Source: Casuarina equisetifolia
Lineage: Eukaryota > Streptophyta > Magnoliopsida > Fagales > Casuarinaceae
Direction of reading: 5' to 3'
Assembly: GCA_028551475.1 (NCBI GenBank)
Contig: CM052360.1
Span: forward strand, 23,010,682-23,074,681
Length of the DNA: 64,000 bases
The notes beneath the pieces are model-generated. The model was given only the letters and a program-made list of their open reading frames with translations. It did no database searches and was not told where the DNA came from. Position numbers and translations under genes: made by a program. Positions 11,545-22,857 of this stretch are shown here, in pieces. Within the stretch, counting starts at the first letter, position 1, and each line of letters opens with the position of its first letter.

Positions 11545-13000
11545 TGATATTCTCTTTCTTTAGACACTTTCTATCTTTTAAGTTTAATTTAGCATGGGTT
11601 TAAACCCTTGTATATACAGATTTTCTTTGAAGATGTTAAAAATCTGTAAATTGTTTTATTTTGAATATAATACTGATTGAATAAATATTATTTCGAAGTT
11701 CCTACTTAAAAGATACTGGGATTTTATAGTATTGATAGACACAACTTGGTTGTAATTTTGTTAATGTACTATTTTTAATAAGCACTGATAGTTTAGAACC
11801 TAATTAAACTAGTTGTTCAACCGTAAATTCTTAAATTCATTTTTTTCGCATGCATTGATTTTTTAGAAAATAATTTCTTACTATAGTTTTTCTACCATTG
11901 ATTTTCTTGCCCTTTAGAAGCTTTACTATTTATGAAGTTAATTCATATAATGATTTAGCTTTAAACCCTTTTATTTTCTGTGGAATTGGATGATTAAGCA
12001 CATTTGCTTTAAAAGATCATTTATAATCTATGACGTCTTTTATAAATTTTATTCTGATTAAATAAGTGTTATTTAATTACTATGACCTGTGGAGATTATA
12101 AAGTTTCATACTTAGGTGACTTTGCTTTGAGTGGCATCGTTTGATGAAGTTAAAAAGATTTCAAAATATTTTTTAGTTAAAGTCTGATTTTTAGAGAACA
12201 TTAATTATATGACTAGGAGATTTAATTTCAAATCAATGACTATAAGGGGTGCTGACATAACAAGTAATATATCAAGACCTCTATTATAATGAGTAAAATT
12301 CAAATCATCTCATTACTCATTTGTGAACAAACTAAATGTTTAAAATATTTTATATTTGTCCAAAACAAGTATTGAAAAATAGGGATTTGCAATTTAAGTG
12401 TCATTTGAAGATCATGAAATATATTAAACATATCACATGAAGCTAGATGACTTTGGATAAGAATAAAATATCATAATTAATGCTTAAGCAAGTTAAAGTA
12501 TTCTATTGTCTTGTATAGTATTGCCCTAGAGAAACTTTCCTTGAAATGAAGAGCTATCTATTAGATAATCGCATTAATGGACTACATCAATCATACCACA
12601 TTTAGCTAAATGACTTTCAATAGGAATAAAGTATATTAATTTAATGGTTAATCAACGCAAAATGGCATATTGTACAATATTATTCTAATTAATTTTACTT
12701 GAACAAAAGTAGTTCTTGCTTGAGTAATCAAAATGATAATAAGTCTAGTCAGTTTGGCTTGATGATGTTTTTAATATGACATTGCCTTAGGTTAGCATTT
12801 AGGTTCCAAGAAAGTCATTTTTTTGATTTTTTTGAAGTCATTAAACCTTGTTTTTCTTAAGTAGATGTGAAGGGTTTGTACCCAAAGAGTTAGAATTCAC
12901 TGAATGCAAGTCTAGTTAGAAATGTTTGATAGACCATTCTTAGCATTTAAAAAAGATGGAAAATCACATGCCTTTAATGTTTTAGATTTCTTTTCCATTT
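11545..13000. other. Intergenic spacer, unit A
   Basis: No gene. It holds the 5' flank of CRP3 and a long AT-rich spacer whose relative at 56223-57740 lies upstream of CRP5-C. Most of that relative is missing next to CRP5-A. Confidence 0.55.
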
Positions 13001-13319
13001 TGGCTGAATGATCATACTGATTGTCATAGTTTTGTTCTTGCTGGGGACAGCGTCGGAGGAAACATTTCGCATAATCTAGCTTTTTGGGTCAAGTCGGAAG
13101 CAGCTACCGAGTGTGAAGCTGGTTGGAATCGTTTTAGCGCACCCATGTTTTGGGTACGGACGGTGGAAAAATGTGGCTATTCAAGTGTCCAGGAAGGGTG
13201 GTTTGGACGGTCCTAGGCTGAAACTGGCTGCGGAGGATCTCCATCCCGTGTTGAGAGGTTTATTAACTCCGCGTTTCTTCGAGCCGTTTCCAATCGTTGG
13301 TGGGCGGCATTTGGGCTGA
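13001..13319 (+). pseudogene. CXE middle fragment 1, unit A
   Basis: Matches residues about 147-226 of the full CXE: LNDH, LAGDSVGGNISHN (here the catalytic Ser is present), then LVGIVLAHP and GGLDGPRLKLAAEDL. One extra base near 13090-13100 ('tcggaagc' against 'tcgaagc' in the full gene) shifts the frame between the nucleophile and the following strand. Homology ends near 13240; the tail to 13319 is open but is not CXE. There is no start, oxyanion-hole motif or C-terminus, so it is a relic. Related relics are at 22671, 50642 and 61462. Confidence 0.83.
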
Positions 13320-14844
13320 TCATAAGCGGTCAACAAAATGGTTAAATAAGATTTTTGCTTCCAAGATACGTTAAGACTTCCTAAAGCCATCCGCCTGTTA
13401 CTTCACTAGTTTAAACAGCCCATACAATGAAGATAAATCGGGATGAAACAGCACTCCCAATATATGCAAAAAAAAAAAAAAAATACGCCTTTGTATTTCT
13501 CATGATTCCTTCTCTGTAAAGTTCCATATTGAAACAAAAACTACCAAAAATCACTAAAAGCTCTGGAATATAAGATACCAAATCATTAGATAAAAGATCT
13601 ACTATGCGAAAGTCCAACTAATGAATACTAATTGTTAAAAAAGTGTTGTAAGATCCACCATGCGATATTCATTTTAAGGACCATATCATCAATTTTAAGA
13701 CAAGAAAAAAATTCAGCAACATAAATTAAAAGCTCATATAGGGTTTCGTACAACATAGTACAATACCAAATAAAATAGTAGAACATCCACATACAACATT
13801 ATTGTTCAACCTTACTAAAGGTTTACTAAAAGCAAGAGAGAATTGAAAAAGCTAACAAGTCACTGTAAGTCCCGCAACATCTGAGTAGCTTCCAAATGAA
13901 TATGAAATCCTAATTGGCCACAATAGGTAAACACATGTCAGTCCCTTAAGTGAAAAATGAATAAAGTGCAAAGACCTACACAAATAAACTAAATAAAGGT
14001 TACCAATGCCATAAAAATATTTCGAACCTCCGAACGATGATTAGGTGAACTCAAACATGTTTATGTTAATTATGATTTTGGTGGTCTTAGGCATACATGA
14101 CTATTGAATAGCCATAAAATTAAATAAACATGAATATCAAACCATCCTAAGATATTTATAGAGATTTGGTTGCATAATTTTAATCATTTTTTACAATCAT
14201 TCTTTTTCATTTATTAATTACTATTATCTTTACGAAAAAGACCAATTAAATAGATGTTACACATTGGTTGAAGATAGTTATCTTGACAAAATAAAGAAAT
14301 TGCAATGACAGAAGAAGCTATTCTAATGGAAAATAAAGCAAAAATTCACTGCAATGAAATCAATAACCTTACTTTTGCGTCTAGCCATTTGTTTGCTAAG
14401 TATGTATAATCATCATAGATACTTATATCAATACAACACGCTTTTTGTTATCTTTTTAGAGATAAATGAAAATGAAAAATATTAACAAATAATTACAATG
14501 AAAGAATAAATTCATGTTTAGCACCACTTTAGGTATCAACATAACTTTAGGTGTTAATTTGCAGAAGTTTTGAGAGTAACAATGTAAACTAAACTTTAAT
14601 ATTTCTTGAGTAATAAACAAACTTCAACATTTATGAAGAACAGAAATAAATAGAATTTAAGAACTCTTTTATTGCTACTCTAGAGGTGTCGGGTGTTGAA
14701 TGTTTCACTTCCGCTTCTCATATATACATTTAAAACACGAAAGCATTTATTCCGCAGGAAAATGTATATTGTATGCTCGTTCATCTAAGAAGTTCACAGA
14801 CAGAAAAAACCGGAACCGATTTTTACCGAATTTGAAGCCGGAGA
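13320..14844. other. Spacer between CXE fragment and CRP4-A
   Basis: No gene; aligns with 50957-52575 and 22981-24528. Contains the recurrent 'gttcaacc' block near 13804. Unit C has a TRIM-like LTR in this spacer that is absent here ('gtaagatccaccatgcg' near 13647 is the empty site). Confidence 0.6.
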
Positions 14845-15276
14845 TTATGGATCCTGTGTCGGAAAAAGATTTCCATGGTTACTGATATCCTTCCAATAAC
14901 ATCGAGCCCAACAATCCTTAAAATCACCTATTTTTTTGAGCTTTGGAAGGCAACGAATTAGACAAAACCGAGCCTCAGTCCTCTCTATGTGCACATGTTG
15001 TCTGAGACACTCCATAAAGCGGAACTCAATACAAAGTGAAAGTTCAACGGAGTATAAAACATGACGCCCGTACTCTTTCCAACAATGTTCTTCCAATTCC
15101 TCAATGCAAGTTGAAAAGGTAACATGAACTTCGGCAAGTTTAGAGAAATGAGAATTTAGGCTGGGCAATGATGGAGTGACAGAGGTAAGGGAAACATCAA
15201 TGGCTTTCACTTCAACCAAAATGATAAGTAATGTGATAATCACCCTCAGAAATCTCGTACTATATAATTTTGCCAT
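14845..15276 (-). CDS. CRP4-A: secreted 8-cysteine peptide, promoter deleted
   Basis: 143-aa protein from the conserved MAKLYS start (an upstream in-frame ATG at 15288 would add four residues). The signal peptide runs to about VKA. Eight cysteines keep the family spacing: CIEELEEHC, CIEFRFMEC, CLIRC, x12, CWARC, then a tail ending NLFPTQDP. Closest relative is CRP6-C. Function is unknown. Compared with CRP6, about 64 bp just upstream of the ATG are missing: after 'cattgat' the sequence jumps to 'agatacatatg', removing most of the 5' leader and the TATA box. The coding frame is intact, but normal expression is doubtful. Confidence 0.7.
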   Translation of the reverse strand: MAKLYSTRFLRVIITLLIILVEVKAIDVSLTSVTPSLPSLNSHFSKLAEVHVTFSTCIEELEEHCWKEYGRHVLYSVELSLCIEFRFMECLRQHVHIERTEARFCLIRCLPKLKKIGDFKDCWARCYWKDISNHGNLFPTQDP

Positions 15277-18074
15277 TGATAGATACATATGATCTCAAGA
15301 TGATATGAAAAAAATGGGAATTGCCAGAGCTTCGATATAGTTTTAATTAAGTTTTAATAAATAGTTTTGACTTATGGGATTATGAAGTTCTAAAGGTGAA
15401 TTGGATTTAGATGATGCCTTTTGGATTATGTGAAAGTACTTTTTGAATTATGATATTGTTTAGCAGATATCAAGTATCGTTTTGAAAGAAAAATCAATTC
15501 CTAATCAATAAGTGTAGAGAGTGATGATGGGACAAAGATAATATAATGAGTTACTATACTTAAATGAAACTTGCAACATGCATGTGATACTTGAAATGTG
15601 CAGATTTCACATCACGTTGATACCCATTTATTGAGAAAGACAAAAAAGAAAAATCAAATACTTGTCTTTAACAAAAAAAAAAGAAAAAAAATTCATAGAA
15701 AAGATAAATAGTCCCAAAACAAAACTAGTTGGAGATAAAATAAATTTAATAATAAGCTTATAGATAAGGATAAGAAAAACAAATTCTTTAGCCAATAAAG
15801 TGATTGCCCAGCCTAACAATTAAATCCAACAACTCCTCACATATGCTGATCTTAAATTGACAATTAAGATGATTGAAGTTACACCAATAGAAATCATACA
15901 ATTTGATACACAATAGAAAGATATGATATACCCTTTTTAGTTAGCGAATGAAGTTTTATTTTATCCTCTTTATTGGTACTGACTAGTGATATTGGAAAAA
16001 TGGGTTCCTTTTGTCCTAGTCCATGCTTTGAACGAGTCAGACATATACGCTAGTACATTTTCCTCCTCACTAAGAGCGTCCCCCAAGGGCAGGGGATTTT
16101 GTGACATTTCTGATAAGCTAACTTGTCTTTCTAATAACTTGCTTAATAGTTGGCATGTCGACCCACATATATCATGAATTGGTTGAGATCGATTCTAATT
16201 GGATGCTTAGGAATTACTTCTATATTAATATTAATTAATTTATTAATAATCTAGGATAGGAATAAGAGGATAATATTTAATAAACTTAAAAAATTGTGTA
16301 TTTGCATGAAATCCTTATTATTTTTTTATTATAAATATATCACTAAAAGATCAATAATTTCATGAGCTTTATAATTAGTTTCAAAGTACGTTGTTGGAAA
16401 TAAAATTGTTGGTGTCTGTTATAGAGCGAAATTTTTTTAGTAACCCCGCTAGCAAACCTATGGGTATTGCCAAGTGTTAAAAAAGTCTCCTACATTTAAT
16501 CTTTCTTTTATATTAGTGTAAACGCTACATAATATAATTTGATTGTAATAAAATAAATGGTAACTTTAAATAGAATGAGTTCCTACAATTGTATTTTATT
16601 TGAAACAATATTGCCCTTTGATAATTTTTAAATAACCATAAACTAGTCTATCTCGTGCTAATATGCATCAATAAGATGTTAGAGCAAAATCTAACATCTC
16701 TTCTCCTTGGACTATTAGAAAAGTTGGCGTCCGATAGGTTCCTTTTTCATGAAGTATCTTAGATTGTCTTATATAATAAATCTTCTTCATTGTACATTCT
16801 AAAGCTTTTTCTTCCTACTATACCTTAAATTCCTTTATGAAAATTTAAGCTATTTATATCTTAATTTTTTAGAATAATTAAATTACACTCTTCTAGGGAG
16901 TTTCCAACGTTTTGGGCTTCACAACTAGAACCTTTTAGTCTAACACTACACTAATTTTGGTTAAATATTATTATAATCTAGTGGGCAACATATGAGGATA
17001 TAGATATCTAGTAATAATATATACTACAATGTACTCTATTCTGTGAGAGCTAGGAACTCAAATGTTTTTAAGGCAACATTCAATCCTTCTTCCAATAAAC
17101 ACATTGGCATGTGCAAAGGATAGTACTGACATTTGACAAGCCTCTAGAACTTGCCAAAACTACACTTTACACTCAATGTTAAATTTCATACACACTCAAA
17201 ATACCAAAAAAAAAAAGGATAAAACACTCTTGCTTAAATTTCAAATACCAAAAGTACATTATTTTCAATCCTCGAAGGGTTACATAAAAGCTTAAATGCA
17301 TCAAGTCCAATGATATAGGATTTCTAAAATAACTAGCACGAGATCCTTTTGTATCTTATTCTAAAACTCTAAAATACATTATTCGAGACAAGGGACAGTT
17401 GAGAAAAGATAACAAGCAAGTTTAAATCTTGCCTCAACCTTAAGTAGCTTCCAATTGAAATCTGCAACATTAATGGGTCATATATTTAAAGTACAATAAA
17501 TTAATTGGTTAATTAAAAAGACTATGGAAAATCGTACTTGTTATTAAATGAATAGAAGAAAAGCAAGATAATAAAAATAACTTCAATATACAAAAGATGA
17601 GCAAGTAAACATAAAAACATATTTTAATTGTGGTGTTATTAAACATGCATGACTATTGAACACACATATCCGTTAAGTAAGCATTGGTATCAAACTATTG
17701 AGTTGAAGTCTATTCAAATTTGGCCATCCAATGTGTCTTCACAAAAACTATTCTTTTTGTGTACCATTCTAGGCATGAAAAACATTCAAAAAATTGAAAC
17801 ATAATATCCAAAAAATTTATGAGTATCAAATTAAAGTACAAGTGAACATTCATGCAAAAGGAACAATTTATAATATTTTATGACAAATAAATAGGAATTA
17901 TTCTTAAAATATTTTGTTATTGATACTCTGAATAATTTGAGTGTTAAAAAAAAATTCTTTTAGGTTTTCTAAAAGACTAGTAATTCTTTATATCATGCAT
18001 ATGTCTGTTCTTACAAGAAAGAAACCTATATAAAGGGAAAGTTAGGAAAATTTTACCATAGCTGGATTTCGGGT
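15277..18074. other. Long intergenic spacer, unit A
   Basis: 2.8 kb of AT-rich DNA shared with 53008-55847. Small open frames (15628-15819, 15986-16177) show no recognisable domain and contain homopolymer runs that differ in length between copies. The last 530 bp repeat 10640-11170. I see no gene or clear transposon ends. Confidence 0.5.
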
Positions 18075-18449
18075 TTATGTATCTACACGGTTCTTGCGAG
18101 CCTTGGAAAGTATTTCATAACGTTTCTTTACACAATGTGTAGCATGACCTTTGGTACATTTTCCTTGAAGGCAAAAGGGAAGAGAGTCCAGAACAGGGGC
18201 AACTTGTATGGAATTACGTTTGGCACATTTCACAAAGCCACGATAAATACACAACGAAAAAGGAAGATAGTAGAAAGCACGTGGCCCTCTCTTTTCCCAG
18301 CAAGCTTCTTCTTTTTCTTCAATGCAATGAAGTGGAAAAAACGCCTTGGTAGTAACTTCGCTAGGGTCATCACCTTTCACTTCAACCGAAATAAGGATAA
18401 GAAATACAATTATCGTTACTATATATATCTTAGTGTGTTTTGTAGTCAT
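18075..18449 (-). CDS. CRP5-A: secreted 7-cysteine peptide
   Basis: 124-aa single-exon protein and the only intact member of the second subfamily. The signal peptide is about residues 1-26 (MTTKHTK, hydrophobic core, VKG). Cysteines are at 42, 50, 67, 75, 93, 98 and 106: Cx7C, x16, Cx7C, x17, Cx4C, x7, C. The first two pairs match CRP1/2/4/6; the C-terminus is different and strongly basic (KKRYEILSKARKNR). Seven cysteines suggest one unpaired residue or a dimer, which is inference. A TATA-like CTATGTATAAGG type sequence lies about 65 bp upstream. Copy C has a nonsense mutation. Confidence 0.75.
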   Translation of the reverse strand: MTTKHTKIYIVTIIVFLILISVEVKGDDPSEVTTKAFFPLHCIEEKEEACWEKRGPRAFYYLPFSLCIYRGFVKCAKRNSIQVAPVLDSLPFCLQGKCTKGHATHCVKKRYEILSKARKNRVDT

Positions 18450-19019
18450 TGATATTCTCTTTCTTTAGACACTTTCTATCTTTTAAGTTTAATTTAGCTT
18501 GGGTTTAAACCCTTATACATACAGATTTTCTTTGAAGATGTTAAAAGTCTGTAAATTGTTTTATTTTGAATATAAGACTGATTGAATAAATATTATTTCA
18601 AAGCTCCTACCTAAAAGATAATGGGATTTTGTAGTTATGTGACTTTTGCTTTAAGTGATGTCTTTTCGCCAAGGTTAAAAATATCATCAAGTTTGGCTTG
18701 ATGATGCTTTTAATAGGACATTGCCTTAGGTTAGCATTTAGGTTCCAAGAAAGTCATTTTGTTGATTATTTTGAAGTCATTAAACCTTGTTTTTCGTAAG
18801 TAGATGTCAAGGGTTTGTACCAAAGAGTTAGAATTCACTAAATGCAAGACTAGTTAGAAATGTTTGATAGACCATTCTTAGCATTTCAAAAAGATGGAAA
18901 ATCACATACCTTTAATGTTTTAGATTTCTTTTCCATTTTTTTCTCCTTTAAAATTTCTACATATATTGTTGCGTTATAACTTCAAGGTTTACGTAACTTA
19001 TAGTTAATGACCATTCAAA
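18450..19019. other. Shortened spacer upstream of CRP5-A
   Basis: Contains the CRP5 5' flank. Near 18680 the sequence jumps from 'ccaaggttaaaa' to 'tcaagtttggcttgatg', skipping about 1.1 kb that unit C keeps (about 56455-57515). No gene. Confidence 0.6.
18512..18519 (-). promoter_or_regulatory. TATA-like element of CRP5-A
   Basis: The minus strand reads TGTATAAGG about 65 bp upstream of the ATG, in the position of the TATA box of the other CRP genes. Confidence 0.45.
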
Positions 19020-19032
19020 ATGATTGAATATT

Positions 19033-20004
19033 GTTTTTTGGTGGAAAGGTAAATTGTATTAATAAATTTTAAAATATAGATGTATAGGGGCATACCCCAG
19101 TATTACAGAAGTTACCATATTTATGAAAAGATAGAAGTTGGAAGCCTCCAAATTTCACTCAAAACAACATTTCCTTAAGAGGGTTTTATATTTCTAAACA
19201 AAAAAGCTCTCTCATGTACTATCTTTTCTATTTTGACTAATAGAATAGGGATATCAATTGCTTTCCTATGAAAACTTATTTCGTTCAACCCATATACAAT
19301 AAATGCAAACTAAGAAAGATAACTTAAGAAGTTTAGGAACTAAATCTTTTCATTTAACTGCTTTGATCATTCATTGTGGCTCTTCATTCCATCCTCCAAT
19401 GTCATGTCAGATTCCATTTTAGGTGATAATACTTTTTCAAATCATCCTTGTCCATGCACATTCAAAAAAGAGATGACTTCTGTTTTTTAAATGAGACTGA
19501 CAAAAATCATAATATATATTTACCGAAGGAAGCCATCGTACAACTTTTGTTACAGTAGAAAGTCTGTCCCTACAAACAAGTCATCCAAAGAAATTATGTT
19601 CGCTAATGCCACCAATCCAAATTAAATCATACCAATCCACAGTTGCATCAACTTCTTGAAGATCATTATAAATCTTTTGACAATAATATGTAGAACTAGA
19701 GAGAACAGAGGCAAGTATATGCCTTAATTTGAAAAGACCTCACCAACTCTAAGCCATGGTACCTTTTATGTCGAATGACATTATTAAAGTTCTTTTATAC
19801 TTTGTACTATGAATCCATTTACTCTATAATAAAGCTTTTAGGAGATTTATGAGATTCCAAAGCATATGTCCCAAAAGAACTTTATTCTAAATTTTGAGAT
19901 TCAATAAACCTAATCCATCCTCCTTTTTTGGTGAGCAAATAGTTTGTTAAGCAACTTTATGAGACTAATGCACATCTATATTACATGTCCATAAGAATTT
20001 TCTT
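19033..20004 (-). mobile_element. LINE fragment (LINE1), antisense, unit A
   Basis: A 5'-truncated LINE inserted in minus orientation. Its 3' end is on the left (T-rich 'gttttttgg' and the complement of the 'gtatgcccct' signature near 19090). A 13-bp target duplication, atgattgaatatt, lies at 19020-19032 and 20005-20017. The complement of 19900-19960 matches LINE2 downstream of the reverse transcriptase, so both belong to one family, but the frame is broken. Shared with unit C. A related sequence without the LINE is at about 39590-39620. Confidence 0.85.
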
Positions 20005-20017
20005 ATGATTGAATATT

Positions 20018-20289
20018 ATTCTAATATTTATAAATACTTTAGATATTTTAGCATGTTCACACTAGAAATGCCATTTCGTTTTTTTTTTTAGTTCTATCAT
20101 ATTTTATGATTAAAAAATTAAAAATATCATTATCAAGGGTCTAAGTATCATTTTTGATAATTTGAAAGTACTTTTATTGATTGAATGGGGTTTAAGGAGA
20201 CGTTGTAAAGCTTTCCCTATGTTATACTATATAGATACATTTTGAAGTAAAAAAATGCACCAAAATATGGATAAATTGAAATACGACGC
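20018..20289. other. Spacer between two LINE fragments
   Basis: AT-rich, shared with 58804-59073 and with 39610-39785. No gene. Confidence 0.5.
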
Positions 20290-20306
20290 AGAATAATAGA
20301 AAGTGG

Positions 20307-21534
20307 CAAAAAGGGAGTTCTCCGAAGGAAAACTCCCTATTAGGTACCTTGGTGTTCCTCTTATTACAAAAAGGCTTACTTACACTGATTGTAAGGTTTT
20401 GACAGAGAAAATCATGACAAGAATTGATGGATGGGGAATGAGACATTTAAGCTATGCCGGACGGTTACAATTGGTAAAATCAATTCTTACTTCTATCTGT
20501 ACCTTTTGGATGCAAATGTTCCTCTTTCCAAAATAAACCATTTATGAGATTGAGAAGAAGATTAAGCACTTTCTCTGCGTAGGAAATTCAGAAGACCATA
20601 AAACTCATAAGGTTGCTGGCAAGTTGTTTGTTCACCTAAAAAGGAAGGAGGTCTTGGAATACTAGACCTTAAAATATGGAATAAGATTTTGTTACAGCGA
20701 TCACTTTGGAATCTCATCAATTGTCTAAGTTCATCCTTATGGAGTAAATGGATTCATAGTACTAAATGCAGGAGAACTTCAATTATGTATCTTGACATCA
20801 AAGGAAATATGGCATGGTGTTGGAGAGGTCTTCTAAAGTTATGACAAACTCTCACCTCTACACTTTCCAAACTTTCTTATTGTTGTAAAGAAACATATAA
20901 GGAATTGCGTCAAGTGAATATTAAGGTTGAATGGTATAATTTAATATGGTTAGGAGGAATTAGCAAACATAATTTCATTGGTTGGCTCATATGTAGGGAC
21001 AAACTTCCTATAGTAGAAGTGGTTTTTCGATGGCTCCCCTCAATTGATATGTATTGTAATTTCTGTGGCTCTCAATATGAAAGTAGATCACACTTGTTTT
21101 TTCAATGTACTTGGACTCACTAGATTTGGAGAATTATTCTAGCACAACAAGGCCTTCGTAAGGACATTAACAATTGGAATTCTGAATTGCAATGAATGAT
21201 TAAAGCAACTAAGGGAAAGGATTTGGCTTCAAAGCTTCTTAAACCTTCTTTCTGAGTATGTCTTTATTGTATATGACTTGCATGTAATTGTAGATGTTTT
21301 CAAAATAAGACTATTGATATACCACTTTTGTTAGCTAGAATTAGGAGAGTAGTTCGTGGAAGAGCATCCCTATTTAGGAATATTAAACTCTCTCAAGCAC
21401 ATGTTTTATTATGTCATAGTTGGAGAATTCCAAATTCTATTTTCTCTTAGATGAATTGTAATGCTGGAGTATGCCCCTAAGCTTTTGTATTTCTTTATTC
21501 TTTGATGAATAAACTCACATATTCATAAAAAAAA
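20307..21534 (+). mobile_element. LINE fragment (LINE2), sense, unit A
   Basis: A 5'-truncated non-LTR retrotransposon with a 17-bp target duplication (agaataatagaaagtgg) at 20290-20306 and 21535-21551 and an oligo(A) end. Residues encoded at 20303-20536 match the C-terminal part of plant LINE reverse transcriptase (motifs LPIRYLGVPL and LSYAGRLQLVKS). 20905-21123 encodes a zf-RVT-like segment with a CxxC and an HLFFxC motif (NFCGSQYESRSHLFFQC). Stops separate the two, so it is not functional. The unit C copy is at 59091-60322. Confidence 0.9.
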
Positions 21535-21551
21535 AGAATAATAGAAAGTGG

Positions 21552-22445
21552 AATTATAACGATAGGTGAGATCTCAAGCATCTAGATTTTGTATTGTCTT
21601 TGTACAATTACGTGAACATCCGGGAGGAAATATAGAATTTTTGAATAAACATCAAATATGAAAGCAATAGAAGGTGAGATCAGAAATTGGTAAATAGAGA
21701 AACTAAATATTGGAATATATGTAAGAAAGAAAAAGAAATATGCAAAGGCAAGTGCATCAGAATTTGCTATAAAATTAAATCTTTAAGTATTTTAATAGTG
21801 CACAATATTACTTAGGAAAATTTTATATTTATAAACAAAAAAGCTCTCCATTATACTACTTTCTTTACTTTTGCTCATGGATTAGAAATATTAATTTTCT
21901 CATTGATGCATCTTCTATCTTGTTTTTCTTATAATGCCTTTTCTTTTTAGATCTCTTTTGACAAAGTAGTTTCTTTTTATATGCATCTAGGTTGTAATAA
22001 AATTATGACTAGCTATTAGTAATTCCTACATAATTCATCTAAAGTTGTTTACATGTACATTTCAATGTTCTAATCCAAAGAGTCACACTTTATAAAATGC
22101 ATCACTATTTTGATTAACATGAAAAGATCATTTCTTTGAAGTTTTGATTTACTCTTCATAATCACAAAATTTAAGTATGTTAAATATATTGATTGTTCTC
22201 TAAACAAAGTTTTGGTTAAAGAATAGTTGTGTTGAATTTGTAGCATTTGTAGTATGAGAGAGAGTTGTTTTGTTTAGAAATATAAAGTCTTCCCAAAATA
22301 ATTTTATTTTGAATAAGATTTAGAGGCTTTTAACTTCTATCTTTTTATAAATATAGTAAATTTTATAACACTAGGGTGTACTCCTATACTTTTATTTTTT
22401 ATTTTTTATTGATATAATTTACCTTTCCATAAAAAAAAAATAGTA
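21552..22445. repeat. Degenerate LINE 3'-end pieces in both orientations
   Basis: 21810-21900 resembles the antisense LINE1 leader ('aaacaaaaaagctctc'). 22240-22440 resembles a sense LINE 3' end ('tttgtttagaaatataaa' through 'ggtgtactcctatac' to an A10 run at about 22432). Target duplications were not identified. Shared with unit C (60340-61240). Confidence 0.5.
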
Positions 22446-22670
22446 ACACTTGATAGAACCATCCTCCTTATTATAGGTCAAATAGTTTCTCCTAGAACTT
22501 TTTAATTACAACATTAGGGACTTGTGACAAAAAAAGACGAAATTCATTACCTTATTTATATATAACTTCTATCCCTAATGCTGATAACATTTTTAGATTG
22601 AATCTTTTCTAGAATCAATCATCCAAAATATTTTTCTGTTATTTTACCGAATTGTTTTGTACTTAGTAAC

Positions 22671-22857
22671 TCTTGGCGGAGGAAACATTTCGCATAATCT
22701 AGCTTTTCGGGTCAACTCGGAAGCAGCTACCGTGTGTGAAGCTGGTTGGACCCGTTTCCATATTTTGGGTACGGACGATTAAAAAAATGTGGCTATTCAA
22801 GTGTCCCGGAAGGGTGGTTTGGATGATGCTAGGCTGAAACTGGCTGCGGAGGATCTC
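22671..22857 (+). pseudogene. CXE middle fragment 2, unit A
   Basis: Shorter relic of the same part of CXE as at 13001: GGGNISHNLAF, then frame-shifted remnants (stop in 'acgattaaaaaa') and GGLDDARLKLAAEDL. The residues just before GGN are replaced by unrelated sequence, so the nucleophile codon is gone. The tail after 22857 matches the non-CXE tail of fragment 1, with an extra segment containing 'gaaatgcataacgaacca', which is repeated near 23051. Confidence 0.78.

Noticed and set aside
11231..11563. Plus frames over CRP3/CRP5 (also 18135-18452, 48866-49198, 55908-56108)
   Set aside because: Antisense shadows. The minus strand encodes the signal peptide and cysteine pattern shared by paralogues.
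13181..13390. Minus frames over the CXE middle fragments (also 22699-23060, 50818-51027, 61490-61851)
   Set aside because: Complement of CXE relic sequence; plus-strand translation matches the full-length CXE.
15986..16177. 63-aa frame conserved between units A and C (53713-53904)
   Set aside because: Conservation is explained by the recent duplication; no domain, poor start context, and no wider support.
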